Positions 1 through 9,252 of a stretch of DNA of 64,000 nt are shown in pieces. The notes beneath the pieces were generated by a model that did not search any database, was not told the DNA's origin, and saw only the letters and a program-made list of their open reading frames with translations. Made by a program: the position numbers and the translations under genes. Each line of letters opens with the position of its first letter. Positions within the stretch are counted from its first letter, which is position 1. The stretch is from Marinobacterium_D sp050908845 (GTDB lineage Bacteria > Pseudomonadota > Gammaproteobacteria > Pseudomonadales > Balneatricaceae), in the NCBI RefSeq assembly GCF_050908845.1, contig NZ_CP194171.1:1-64000 (forward strand), in the 5' to 3' direction.

Positions 1-1506
1 CAGCGGGTTTTCCGCTTCGACCTCTGGCATTACCAGCGCGCCATCCGCGTTGATCACCCCCTGAATCGCATGAGGCCGCACCCATTTGCCGCGATTCGCC
101 AGCACAGCGGTGGCCGTGGCCAGCTGCAACGGCGTTGCCAGCATATACCCCTGGCCGATACTGAGGTTCAGCGAATCACCGGGGTACCAGGGCTGATTGT
201 AACGACCACGTTTCCAATCCTTATTTGGCAGCAAGGCATCATCCGCCTCGGGCAGGTCCAGGCTGGTTACCTGACCGAAGCCGAAACGGCCGAGATAATC
301 CGACATGTTGTCGATACCGGTTTTGTAGCCCGCATCGTAGAACCAGACATCGCAGGATTGTGCCAGGGCCAGGTTCAGATCCACCCGGCCATGGCCCCAG
401 CGCTTCCAGTCGCGGTATTTGCGTCCGCCCTTGGTCAGCTGGTAGAAACCGGGGTCCCAGACTGTGTGTTCGATACTGACTGAGCCGCTGTCGATCGCCG
501 ACAGCGCAGTGAAAGGTTTCAGCGTGGAGCCGGGCGGGTAACGACCGCGAATTGCCCGGTTGTACAGCGGCAGATCTTTGGAATCCCGCAGTTCCGCGTA
601 ATCCTTGCTGGAAATCCCGGTGACGAACAGGTTGGGGTCGTAGCCGGGTTCGCTGACCAGGGCCAGAATCTCGCCGTTACGCGGATCGATGGCCACGATC
701 GAAGCGCGCCGCCCGGCAATCAGCGTTTCAGAAAACTGCTGCAGCTTGAGGTCCAGACTCAGCTGTATATCGCGGCCAGGCACCGGATCCTGGCGTTCCA
801 GCACCCTCAGCACACGGCCACGGGCGTTGGTTTCTACCTTCTGGAAACCGACCTGGCCATGCAGCAGTGGCTCGTAGAATTTCTCAATACCGAGTTTGCC
901 GATGTAGTGGGTGGCGGCGTAGTTTTCCGGGTCCAGCCGCTGCAGTTCACGCTCGTTGATCCGTCCCACATAGCCCAGCGCATGCACCAGCGAGGCGCCA
1001 TAGGGGTAATAACGCACCAGGTCGGCCTCGACCTGCACTCCCGGCAACTGCTGGTAATTGACGGAGATCTCGGCAATCTCCTTCTCGGTCAGGCTGAATT
1101 TCAGCGGCACCGAGGTGAAAGGCCGTCGACGCTGATGCAGACGCCGCTTGAAGCGCTCGATATCGTTCGCTTCCAGATCGATGATCTGGCCGATACGGGC
1201 GATGGTCGCGTCCATGTCATCGACCTCCTCCTTCAGCAGGGTCAGGCTGAAGTCGGGGCGGTTGTCGGCCAGCAGCGTGCCGTTGCGGTCGTAGATCAGT
1301 CCACGCCGGGGTGCCACCGGCTGCAGCTGAACACGGTTATTCTCGGAGATCGCCGCATAACGGTCATGTTCGATCACCTGCAGGAAGTAGACCCGGCCCA
1401 CCAGCACGGCCATCATCAGAACCACGATCACCATCGCAATTACCGCACGATTGGCGAAGGTTCTGCCCTCCTGTGAATAGTCTTTAAGTCGCTCGGGAGC
1501 CGCCAT
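1..1506 (-). CDS. mrdA: Peptidoglycan D,D-transpeptidase MrdA (PBP2), C-terminus cut by window edge
   Basis: Class B penicillin-binding protein that cross-links peptidoglycan during cell elongation. The reading frame runs from an ATG at 1506 through the window edge, giving 502 codons. A single N-terminal membrane anchor lies at about residues 20-45, followed by the dimerisation region. The active-site motif S-T-L-K (Ser327, Lys330) sits in the context YPPGSTLKP, which is typical of PBP2, and an S-C-D second motif follows. The third motif (KTG) would lie beyond the edge, so the gene is incomplete here only because of the window. It is the last gene seen in a leftward run proA-nadD-rsfS-rlmH-mrdA, and is nine bases past the rlmH stop. 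In relatives rodA usually follows. Confidence 0.95.
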   Translation of the reverse strand, partial: MAAPERLKDYSQEGRTFANRAVIAMVIVVLMMAVLVGRVYFLQVIEHDRYAAISENNRVQLQPVAPRRGLIYDRNGTLLADNRPDFSLTLLKEEVDDMDATIARIGQIIDLEANDIERFKRRLHQRRRPFTSVPLKFSLTEKEIAEISVNYQQLPGVQVEADLVRYYPYGASLVHALGYVGRINERELQRLDPENYAATHYIGKLGIEKFYEPLLHGQVGFQKVETNARGRVLRVLERQDPVPGRDIQLSLDLKLQQFSETLIAGRRASIVAIDPRNGEILALVSEPGYDPNLFVTGISSKDYAELRDSKDLPLYNRAIRGRYPPGSTLKPFTALSAIDSGSVSIEHTVWDPGFYQLTKGGRKYRDWKRWGHGRVDLNLALAQSCDVWFYDAGYKTGIDNMSDYLGRFGFGQVTSLDLPEADDALLPNKDWKRGRYNQPWYPGDSLNLSIGQGYMLATPLQLATATAVLANRGKWVRPHAIQGVINADGALVMPEVEAENPL

Positions 1507-1514
1507 GGAGTTCG

Positions 1515-1982
1515 CTATTTATGGTAGGGGTGGCCCTGCAGCAGGGTCCAGGCGCGATAGACTTGTTCCGCCAGCAGAATACGCACCAGCGGATGAGGCA
1601 GGGTCAGCTTCGACAGTGACCATTTCTGATCGGCGCAAGCAACGCAGCGCGGGTCCAATCCATCGGGACCGCCCACCAGCAGGCAGAGATTCTGGCCCGA
1701 CATGCGCCAGTCTTCGGCCTGTTCCGCGAGCTGCTCTGTGGACCAGCTGCGACCATCCACGGTCAGCGCAATCACCCGGTCACCCTTGGGGATGGCGGCC
1801 AGCATGGCATCGCCTTCGCTGCGGATCGCCCGCGCCAGATCGGCTCCCTTGCCGCGGTGCCCCATCGGCAGCTCCACCAGTTCAAGGCGGAAATCGGCCG
1901 GCAGGCGGCGGACATACTCATCGTAGCCTTCGCTGACCCAGCCGGGCATCTTGCTGCCAACAGCAATCAGTCTTATCCGCAT
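1515..1982 (-). CDS. rlmH: 23S rRNA (pseudouridine-1915-N3) methyltransferase RlmH
   Basis: SPOUT-class methyltransferase that methylates pseudouridine 1915 in helix 69 of 23S rRNA. At 155 residues it has the usual family length. The N-terminus MRIRLIAVG, the LLVGGPDGL S-adenosylmethionine knot loop (around residue 102) and the C-terminal EQVYRAW...GHPYHK stretch are all characteristic. It begins three bases after the rsfS stop and precedes mrdA, the usual gammaproteobacterial order. Confidence 0.96.
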   Translation of the reverse strand: MRIRLIAVGSKMPGWVSEGYDEYVRRLPADFRLELVELPMGHRGKGADLARAIRSEGDAMLAAIPKGDRVIALTVDGRSWSTEQLAEQAEDWRMSGQNLCLLVGGPDGLDPRCVACADQKWSLSKLTLPHPLVRILLAEQVYRAWTLLQGHPYHK

Positions 1983-1985
1983 CGA

Positions 1986-2339
1986 TCAGTCGGCGTCTGC
2001 AGCGGCGTCACTGTCGGCATCGAACGACCAGAGACGTTCGATATCATAGAAGCTGCGCGCGTCCGGCATCATCACGTGAACAACCACATCGCCCAGGTCG
2101 ACCAGTACCCAGTCACCGACGCCCTGGCCTTCGATACCCACAGGCTGGATACCCTGCTCTTTCACCTTGTCGAGCACTTCCTGTGCCACGGACATGACGT
2201 GACGTTTGGAGGTACCGCTGGCGACTACCATGCAATCGGTAACGCTTGATTTGCCGGCGACATCCAGGGTCACCACATCACGGGCTTTCATATCCTCAAG
2301 CGCACTCAGCACGAGGGTGATCAACTGATCGGTCTGCAT
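1986..2339 (-). CDS. rsfS: Ribosome silencing factor RsfS
   Basis: RsfS/Iojap protein binds L14 on the large ribosomal subunit and blocks subunit joining when nutrients are short. From the ATG at 2339 (MQTDQL) it is 117 residues, close to the family norm, with the conserved core VTDCMVVASGTSKRHV and GDWVLVDLGDVVVHVM. A longer frame starts at 2405, but those extra 22 residues overlap the end of nadD and match nothing in the family. The chosen start lies 10 bases after the nadD stop. The last residues are acidic and alanine-rich. Confidence 0.93.
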   Translation of the reverse strand: MQTDQLITLVLSALEDMKARDVVTLDVAGKSSVTDCMVVASGTSKRHVMSVAQEVLDKVKEQGIQPVGIEGQGVGDWVLVDLGDVVVHVMMPDARSFYDIERLWSFDADSDAAADAD

Positions 2340-2349
2340 CGGGTTTTCG

Positions 2350-3006
2350 TTACCTATTTTGGAAGCCATAAAGTCTGTTTGATTGAATATAGTCCCACAC
2401 CGCATCAGGCATGAGATAACGTGGTGAGCGTCCGCTCGCGACCAGGTGACGAATCTGCGTCGCCGAGATCCCGAGCGGAGTCAGTTCATGAATCAGCACC
2501 TTGCCGGCAGGCGCGCTCAGCAGCTCCGCCTTGGAGTTGGCCGCGTGCTGTTCGGTAAATGCCCGCATCCCGTGATCCAGCGCCAGCGGATAGCCGGGCC
2601 GGGTCACCACCAGGATGTGGCACAGGTCGATAAAACGCTCCCACTGATGCCACTTGGAGAGCGTCATGTAGGCATCCATCCCCATTACCATACAGAGTGG
2701 CCGGGCGGCGCCAAGTTCCTGACGCAGGGATTCCAGCGTCAGCAACGAGTAGGAGGGTTTATCCGACAGGATTTCACGGTCGTCTGCCGTCAGCGACGGC
2801 TCATCGGCCACCGCCAGCTCTACCATCGCCAGGCGCTGCTCCGAGGTACAGCCGGGCTCGTCTCTATGCACCGGCATCTTCGACGGAATCAGGCAGACTT
2901 CGGGAATATCCAGCCACTGCTGGATCTCGAGCGCCGTGCGCAGGTGACCGTTGTGGACGGGATCGAAAGTCCCGCCCATAAACACGAATGGAGCGTTCTC
3001 AGGCAT
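2350..3006 (-). CDS. nadD: Nicotinate-nucleotide adenylyltransferase NadD
   Basis: Joins nicotinate mononucleotide to ATP, giving deamido-NAD, in NAD synthesis. Its 218 residues match the family. The nucleotidyltransferase signature GGTFDPVHNGH is at residues 11-21, and the ISATQIR motif that completes the nucleotide site is near residue 187. The start lies three bases after the proA stop, so translation is probably coupled. The next pathway enzyme, nadE, is at 26676-28304 in this same window. Confidence 0.97.
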   Translation of the reverse strand: MPENAPFVFMGGTFDPVHNGHLRTALEIQQWLDIPEVCLIPSKMPVHRDEPGCTSEQRLAMVELAVADEPSLTADDREILSDKPSYSLLTLESLRQELGAARPLCMVMGMDAYMTLSKWHQWERFIDLCHILVVTRPGYPLALDHGMRAFTEQHAANSKAELLSAPAGKVLIHELTPLGISATQIRHLVASGRSPRYLMPDAVWDYIQSNRLYGFQNR

Positions 3007-3009
3007 CGG

Positions 3010-4266
3010 TCACTGCCGCACCTGCCCGTCGCCCAGCACCACATATTTCTGTGATGTCAGCCCCTCCAGCCCCACCGGGCCACGCGCGTGGATCTTGTCG
3101 GTGGAGATACCGATTTCGGCGCCCAGACCGTATTCGAAGCCATCGGCAAAGCGGGTCGAGGCGTTGACCATCACCGAACTGGAATCCACCTCACGCAGGA
3201 ACGCCCGCGCCTTGGTGTAATTCTCGGTAATGATCGCATCGGTGTGATGCGAGCCCCAGCGGTTGATATGCTCGATCGCCTCGGCCATGTTATCCACTAC
3301 CCTAACTGCGAGAATCGGCGCCAGGTATTCCGTGGCCCAGTCTTCCTCGCTGGCTTCGTTCACCTGCGGCAGCAGTTCGCGGGTAGCGGCGCAGCCACGC
3401 AGCTCCACACCCAGCTCGGCGTAGTGCTCGGCCAGCTCCGGCAAAACCTCGGCAGCAACGGCACGGTTCACCAGCAGGGTTTCCATGGTGTTGCAGGTGC
3501 CGTAACGGTGCGTCTTGGCATTGATGGCAATATTGATCGCCTTGCTCTTGTCCGCCTGATCGTCGATATAGACGTGGCAGATGCCATCCAGATGTTTGAT
3601 GACGGGCACCCGGGCATCGCTGGAGATACGTTCGATCAAACCTTTGCCGCCACGCGGCACGATGACATCGACATATTCGGGCATGGTGATCAGTTCACCG
3701 ACCGCGGCACGGTCAGTGGTTTCCACCACCTGCACCGCTTCCGCCGGCAGGCCGGCTTCGGTCAGCCCCTGGCTGACGCAGGCGGCGATGGCGTGGTTGG
3801 AATGGATCGCCTCGGAGCCACCGCGAAGAATCGTGGCGTTGCCGGATTTCAGGCACAGACTGGCCGCCTCTACCGTCACATTCGGGCGCGATTCGTAAAT
3901 GATGCCGATAACACCCAGCGGCACCCGCATTTTGCCGATCTGGATGCCGGACGGGCGGTAATTCATATCGGTGATACCGCCAATCGGATCCGGCAACGAC
4001 GCCACCTGGCGCAGGCCTTCGATCATGGTATCGATGCGCGCCGGAGTCAGCTCCAGGCGATCCAGCATCGCCGCGTCCAGACCGTTGGCGCGACCGTTCT
4101 CAAGATCTTTCTGGTTGGCTGCCGCCAACTGTTCGCGGCTGGCATCCAGTACGCGCGCCATCGCGTCGAGCGCGGCGTTCTTCGAACCGGTATCGGCACG
4201 GGCCATCAGACGCGAGGCCGCACGTGCTTTCTGTCCCAGTTCGGACATGTATTCTGCTACGTTCAT
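3010..4266 (-). CDS. proA: Gamma-glutamyl phosphate reductase ProA
   Basis: Reduces gamma-glutamyl phosphate to glutamate semialdehyde with NADPH, the second step of proline synthesis. At 418 residues it is full length. The aldehyde-dehydrogenase-like fold is shown by the ESRPNVT segment and by the catalytic cysteine Cys258 in the context RYGTCNTME. It is the first gene of the leftward operon and is divergent from the membrane protein at 4432. Its pathway partner proB is not linked: it lies about 38 kb away after obg, as is common in this group. Confidence 0.97.
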   Translation of the reverse strand: MNVAEYMSELGQKARAASRLMARADTGSKNAALDAMARVLDASREQLAAANQKDLENGRANGLDAAMLDRLELTPARIDTMIEGLRQVASLPDPIGGITDMNYRPSGIQIGKMRVPLGVIGIIYESRPNVTVEAASLCLKSGNATILRGGSEAIHSNHAIAACVSQGLTEAGLPAEAVQVVETTDRAAVGELITMPEYVDVIVPRGGKGLIERISSDARVPVIKHLDGICHVYIDDQADKSKAINIAINAKTHRYGTCNTMETLLVNRAVAAEVLPELAEHYAELGVELRGCAATRELLPQVNEASEEDWATEYLAPILAVRVVDNMAEAIEHINRWGSHHTDAIITENYTKARAFLREVDSSSVMVNASTRFADGFEYGLGAEIGISTDKIHARGPVGLEGLTSQKYVVLGDGQVRQ

Positions 4267-4431
4267 CCCACAGTGTTCCGGGTTGGTGCATTGAAGCGGA
4301 CATTATACCGTGAATCGAGCCACGCTTGACACTCTCAGAGCCTCCTTTCCGGGCTGTGACTGCAGATCGCTAGCTGCTATCATCCGGCGGATCATCCCCA
4401 ATTTCCGGCCGCCAACCTGACCCGAGAGCAG

Positions 4432-6222
4432 ATGGATCGCCCCACACCCAGCGCAGACAAACGCGGACTCCTCAAACAACTACTGCCGGTGGCCGGGATA
4501 CTGGTTGTCTGCCTGCTGCTGAGCACAGCCCTGCTTTTTTACAGTGCCGAAAGAAATGCAGAGCAGGAGGCGCGTGACTATGGCCAGAATATCGGCCGGG
4601 CCACCGCCATCCTGATCCAGCCCCTGCTGCTGGCAGACGACCGCATCAGTCTGAACTACGTGTTCAACGAACTGAACAAACAACCCCAGCTCAACGGCCT
4701 GAACCTGATCGACGCCAACCGCCTGCCGGTGGCTGTGGCCGGCAGCCAGTCGGGCCTGCGCCAGACCCTGGAGCTGAGCCGCGATGATGAACGCCTTGGC
4801 GAGCTGACTCTCTGGGTCGAACCCGAATACAGCCGTACGATGCTGCTGAACCAGTTAATGGAAGCCGGGGCTCTCGGGCTTGCCACCCTGATACTGACCC
4901 TGCTGACACTCTGGTTTACGCTCAAGCGCAACGCGCGGCCAGCCGTCCCCGAAGCGACCGATTTCCGTACCCTGGCCACGGATGTGGCACCAGGCTTTGA
5001 TGCCTATATCGATGACGAGGACGATGAGCTCCGGACCGCCACCGGGCCTGAACCCTACCGGCGTGACACCCAGGTAAGCCCTGCCCAGAGTGAACCCCGG
5101 GGCAGCGATGATGCCCTGGCATTTGAAGACCTTTCCGGCGACGCGCTGGATGATGACCCGGATGAGCCGCTGAGCTTTGCCGACGAGGCGCCCGATGTTG
5201 CCTACAAAAAAGCGCCGGAAGACAGGGCGGAGATTACCGACTTTGAGCCCCAGCTGAATTCCTGGCTGAAACCGATGGATAATCAGGCTGAGCGCGAGAG
5301 CCCAACGGTCGACGAGCCAGGGACGGAACAGCTAGAGCCTCAGGCCGCTACAGCAGCGGAAACCAGCGACCGCGACGACAACCGGGAGCTGGTCGAACTG
5401 CTGCGCCCCTCCCGCGGCCGCCAGGGCATGCCGCCGTTCACTCCCCAGGACCACCGCGATGAAGACAGTGATGAAGCGATCGCACCGGATATGGACCAGG
5501 TGGAGTTTGACGACAGCGCTGAGGCACAGCCGGCCGAAAAGCCCCGGCTGTCAGTGGTTAAGCCACTGGGCTCACGAGCCGAGGAGCAGCTTGGACTCTA
5601 CACCCTGGAGCAGGAACTGGAACTGATGCTGCAGGCGAAAGATGCCGGCTACCTGTTCCTGATCGACGCGACCAGCGCTCGCTCCGAGAACATCAGCGAA
5701 GAGGAACGTCAGCAGTTGCTGCGCCCCTATCGCACCCTGGCCAACTCCGTGGCCCATATCTACAGCGGGCGGGTGGAGCCCGGCCAGGACGGCGACCTGC
5801 AGCTTTTCTTTGATGAACCCAAGGATGACGACAGCCACGGCATCAATGCCCTCTGCAGCGCCATGCTGTTCAGCTACCTGTACCGCCACTACAACCAGCA
5901 CCGCATCCGCCAGTTCAAACCGGTGATCAATCTACATCTGGCACTGGTGCGTGGCAGGCATGAGCGACTGGACCGGCTGCAGGAAGAAGCACACTTTCTG
6001 ACCCGCACCACCGAAAGCAACGAACTGATCAGTCACACCGCGCTGACCGAGTCACCGGAGCTGAAAGCCACACTGCTGGAAAACGCTGATATCCGTCGCG
6101 AGGACGAGGACAAGGTGCTGATTCTGAAGGTTGCCAAGTCCTACCAGGACCTGCTGGAGAAACAGGCACGCCACCTGCTATCCAAGCTGCAGAGCCGGGA
6201 ACAGGAGCAGGCGGGGAATTAA
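4432..6222 (+). CDS. Two-TM membrane protein with acidic linker and divergent nucleotide-cyclase-like C-terminal domain
   Basis: Function unknown; 596 residues. Seen: a TM helix at about residues 15-37, a periplasmic-type domain of about 95 residues, a second TM helix at about 143-163, a long acidic linker rich in D, E and P (about 170-385), then a folded-looking cytoplasmic domain (about 385-590). The first 165 residues resemble the AhpA/YtjB (Smp) layout of two TM helices around a small sensor domain. The C-terminal domain follows the order of class III adenylate/guanylate cyclases: a region like GDG-LALF (PGQDGDLQLFF), an alanine-rich helix, a strand like RIGIHTG (INLHLALVRG) and a segment like N-A-RL (EEAHFLTRTTESNELISHT). 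The metal-binding aspartates are not evident, so it is probably non-catalytic. This cyclase reading is inference. A single gene between proA and parC. Confidence 0.8.
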   Translation: MDRPTPSADKRGLLKQLLPVAGILVVCLLLSTALLFYSAERNAEQEARDYGQNIGRATAILIQPLLLADDRISLNYVFNELNKQPQLNGLNLIDANRLPVAVAGSQSGLRQTLELSRDDERLGELTLWVEPEYSRTMLLNQLMEAGALGLATLILTLLTLWFTLKRNARPAVPEATDFRTLATDVAPGFDAYIDDEDDELRTATGPEPYRRDTQVSPAQSEPRGSDDALAFEDLSGDALDDDPDEPLSFADEAPDVAYKKAPEDRAEITDFEPQLNSWLKPMDNQAERESPTVDEPGTEQLEPQAATAAETSDRDDNRELVELLRPSRGRQGMPPFTPQDHRDEDSDEAIAPDMDQVEFDDSAEAQPAEKPRLSVVKPLGSRAEEQLGLYTLEQELELMLQAKDAGYLFLIDATSARSENISEEERQQLLRPYRTLANSVAHIYSGRVEPGQDGDLQLFFDEPKDDDSHGINALCSAMLFSYLYRHYNQHRIRQFKPVINLHLALVRGRHERLDRLQEEAHFLTRTTESNELISHTALTESPELKATLLENADIRREDEDKVLILKVAKSYQDLLEKQARHLLSKLQSREQEQAGN

Positions 6223-6248
6223 GCGCCCTGGTTCAAATCAACCACCCT

Positions 6249-6412
6249 GCCAAACCCAATCGGCGCGAGGTTGTTATGCCCTTTGGGTGCGCGCCTCCTA
6301 CTGGGTGCCGTTCCGAGTAGGAGCGGCGACCCCGTCGCGATCAACCGCCGATGCCCGAAATAAACAGCGTGCCAAGCCCAATCGGCACGGGGCGCGCCTC
6401 CCCCGCACGCCC
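6249..6412. repeat. Dispersed intergenic repeat, copy 1
   Basis: Lies between the 3' ends of the 4432 gene and parC. It contains GGAGCGGCGACCCCGTCGCG plus ATCAACCGCCG at 6320-6350, and two copies of an AATCGGC-C-GG block (6258-6270 and 6380-6392). It also has a 23-base block at 6269-6291 (GGTTGTTATG...GGGTGCG) that recurs exactly at 45852-45874. It resembles the REP/BIME class of palindromic elements common in pseudomonad relatives. Confidence 0.7.
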
Positions 6413-6420
6413 CGCCGGGT

Positions 6421-8688
6421 TTACTCCTCCGCCTTCGCGGCGGAGATCACATCCATACCATCAACACGCTGATAGCCCCGTGGCAGCTTGCTGCCGCGGC
6501 GACCGCGCTCGCCACGGTAATGTTCCAGGTCGGCGCCCTTGAGTTTCAGGTGCTGACGCCCGGCGTGAATCACCAGCGTATCCTCCGGTGAGAAGGTCTG
6601 GATCGCCACCATCAGCTCTTCACCGCTGGCCGCAGCGGCAGATGGAATGTTGATAATCTTGTTGCCCTTGCCGCGGCCAAGCTGTGGCAGCTCGGAGACC
6701 GGGAACACCAGCAGCCGTCCGGTGGAGCTCACCGCCGCCAGCAGTTCGGTATCAGGCGCCTGCACAGTTACCGGCGCCAGCACCCTGGCATTCTTTGGCA
6801 GTGTCAGCACCGCCTTGCCGTTCTTGGTCTTGGAGGTCAGATCCTCTATGCGGGTGACAAAGCCGTAACCGGCATCCGAGGCCATCAGAATCTGGTCCTT
6901 GTCGCGGCCGGAGGTGAGGCCATCGACCACCGCCCCCTTGGGAAAGGTCAGCTTGCCGGTGACCGGCTCACCCTGCCCCCGAGCCGATGGCAGGGTATGG
7001 GTATCAAGCGTATAGCTGCGTCCGGTGGAGTCGAGCAGAATCGTCGGTTGGTTCATCCGCCCCGGGCAGGCCAGCTTGAAACCATCACCGGACTTGTAGC
7101 TCAGCCCTTCCGCATCGATATCGTGCCCCTTGGCGGCACGGATCCAGCCCTGTTTGGACAGTACAATGGTGACCGGGTCGGCGCTGAGCAGGTCTTTTTC
7201 ACTGAACGCCTGGGCTTCTTCTCGCTCGACCAGCGGCGAGCGGCGCTCGTCTCCGAACTCTTTTGCGGTGGCTTCGATCTCTTCGCGGATCAGCTTGCGC
7301 ATCAGCTTGTCCGAACCCAGGGTTTCTTCCAGCTGCTTGCGCTCTTCGCTCAGTTCATCCTGCTCACCACGGATCTTGAACTCTTCGAGTTTGGCCAGGT
7401 GACGCAGTTTAAGATCGAGGATCGCATCCGCCTGGATACCAGTCAGGCCGAAACGGCTCATCAGCTCCTGCTTGGGCTCATCCTCATGACGGATAATCGC
7501 GATCACCTCATCAATATTGAGGTAGGCCACCATCAGGCCTTCGAGGATATGCAGGCGGTCGATCACCTTCTGCAGACGGTGCTGCAGGCGGCGGCGTACC
7601 ACGTCGGTACGCCAGGTCAGCCATTCGGTAAGGATCTGACGCAGATCCTTCACCTGCGGGCGGCCATCGATGCCGATCATGTTCAGGTTGACGCGGTAGC
7701 TGCGCTCCAGGTCGGTGCTGGCGAACAGGTGCGCCATCAGCTGCTCGGTATCGATACGGTTCGAGCGCGGTACCACCACCAGGCGGGTCGGGTTCTCATG
7801 GTCCGATTCATCACGCAGGTCGGACACCATCGGCAGCTTCTTCTGCTGCATCTGCTGGGCGATCTGCTCCAGCACCCGGGCGCCTGACACCTGGTACGGC
7901 AGCGCGGTGATGACGATCTCGCCATCCTCCTTGCTGTAGACAGCACGCGCTTTCACCGAGCCACGGCCGGTGCGGTAAAGCTTGAGCAGCTCCTCACGCG
8001 GCGTGATGATCTCGGCATCGGTGGGGAAGTCCGGCCCCGGCACAAACTCGCTGAGCTGCTCCACATCGGCAGAGGGGTGCTTGAGCAGGTGAACACAGGC
8101 CTTGGCTACTTCGTTCAGGTTATGCGGTGGAATATCGGTGGCCATGCCGACCGCGATACCGGTGCCACCGTTAAGCAGTACGTTGGGCAGTCGCGCCGGC
8201 AGCACTTCCGGCTCATTCATCGTACCGTCAAAGTTGGGCACCCACTCAACGGTGCCCTGGCCCAGCTCGCTGAGCAGCACCTCGGAGTAGCGCGACAGCT
8301 TGGATTCGGTGTAACGCATGGCCGCGAACGACTTGGGATCATCCTGGGAGCCCCAGTTGCCCTGGCCATCGACCAGTGGATAACGGTAGCTGAACGGCTG
8401 CGCCATCAGCACCATCGCCTCGTAACAGGCGGAGTCACCGTGGGGGTGGAACTTACCCAGTACATCACCGACGGTTCGCGCCGACTTCTTGTACTTGGCC
8501 GTGGCCTTGAGGCCCAGTTCCGACATGGCGTAGACAATACGTCGCTGTACCGGCTTCATGCCGTCGCCGATATGCGGCAACGCCCGGTCCAGGATCACAT
8601 ACATTGAATAGTCGAGATAAGCCTTCTCGGTAAAGTCACGCAACGAGAGTTTCTCGGTGCCATTTTCCACGGTGGTCTCTACACTCAT
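6421..8688 (-). CDS. parC: DNA topoisomerase IV subunit A (ParC)
   Basis: Breakage-reunion subunit of topoisomerase IV, which decatenates daughter chromosomes together with ParE. From the ATG at 8688 (MSVETT, preceded by AGGAAG) it is 755 residues; a frame extending to 8796 adds 36 non-homologous residues. The catalytic tyrosine is Tyr126 in FAAMRYTES. The quinolone-resistance-determining region reads HPHGDSACYE, with Ser86 and Glu90 at the positions equal to E. coli Ser80 and Glu84, so it looks like the sensitive type. The C-terminal beta-pinwheel is present. parE is not in the window. Confidence 0.97.
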   Translation of the reverse strand: MSVETTVENGTEKLSLRDFTEKAYLDYSMYVILDRALPHIGDGMKPVQRRIVYAMSELGLKATAKYKKSARTVGDVLGKFHPHGDSACYEAMVLMAQPFSYRYPLVDGQGNWGSQDDPKSFAAMRYTESKLSRYSEVLLSELGQGTVEWVPNFDGTMNEPEVLPARLPNVLLNGGTGIAVGMATDIPPHNLNEVAKACVHLLKHPSADVEQLSEFVPGPDFPTDAEIITPREELLKLYRTGRGSVKARAVYSKEDGEIVITALPYQVSGARVLEQIAQQMQQKKLPMVSDLRDESDHENPTRLVVVPRSNRIDTEQLMAHLFASTDLERSYRVNLNMIGIDGRPQVKDLRQILTEWLTWRTDVVRRRLQHRLQKVIDRLHILEGLMVAYLNIDEVIAIIRHEDEPKQELMSRFGLTGIQADAILDLKLRHLAKLEEFKIRGEQDELSEERKQLEETLGSDKLMRKLIREEIEATAKEFGDERRSPLVEREEAQAFSEKDLLSADPVTIVLSKQGWIRAAKGHDIDAEGLSYKSGDGFKLACPGRMNQPTILLDSTGRSYTLDTHTLPSARGQGEPVTGKLTFPKGAVVDGLTSGRDKDQILMASDAGYGFVTRIEDLTSKTKNGKAVLTLPKNARVLAPVTVQAPDTELLAAVSSTGRLLVFPVSELPQLGRGKGNKIINIPSAAAASGEELMVAIQTFSPEDTLVIHAGRQHLKLKGADLEHYRGERGRRGSKLPRGYQRVDGMDVISAAKAEE

Positions 8689-8914
8689 TCGGGCTTCCTG
8701 TTCACGCAAAACGAAACTCCGCTGCCTGCAGCGGACGTCGCGAGTATGCCATCTACCTGTCAAAGCGTCATCCCGGCGCTCGCCAGATCGGAACAAGCCA
8801 GATCAGAACAAGACTCTGATTCGCTAACGCTTTTGCGCGGTTTCAGACTAATCTGCCATAAGCACACGGAGCCGGAGACTGCTCACAATACCCCCGTGAT
8901 CATGGAGATTCGCC

Positions 8915-9247
8915 ATGCCTGTGAATAACAACCGCCTGCTGCTGGAGCTGGAAAATTACCGCCGCGAGATCAACCGCGAGATCATCAATCCGCAATTCCC
9001 CGAGCTGTCCCTGGAAGACCTCAAGCCCCTGTTGAGCATGGTGGCCCACGCCCGCGCCAGCTATGTGCGCGAGCTGCTCGATATTGCCAGTTCCGGCAAC
9101 GAGGGTGGACCCAGCCAGGAGCAGATCAAACAGCTGAAAAACCACCGCGAGACCTTCGACGAGCTGGTGGCAGCCACCAACGCACTGGAGGCGGTGATCC
9201 ATCGCGACTATCTGGATGTAAAATCCAGTTCATCGCATGGAGACTGA
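8915..9247 (+). CDS. Small conserved-looking hypothetical protein
   Basis: Not recognised. It encodes 110 residues, is probably soluble, and is helical with many charged residues; no signal peptide or membrane segment is seen. The start MPVNNN is preceded by a GGAG at 8903-8906. The stop lies five bases before the next gene (9253), so the two are probably co-transcribed. Codon use looks like its neighbours, which supports a real gene. Confidence 0.7.
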   Translation: MPVNNNRLLLELENYRREINREIINPQFPELSLEDLKPLLSMVAHARASYVRELLDIASSGNEGGPSQEQIKQLKNHRETFDELVAATNALEAVIHRDYLDVKSSSSHGD

Positions 9248-9252
9248 CCGCA

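Noticed and set aside
3088..4329. 413-codon open frame opposite proA
   Set aside because: Shadow of proA with no domain; proA has its catalytic cysteine and full length.
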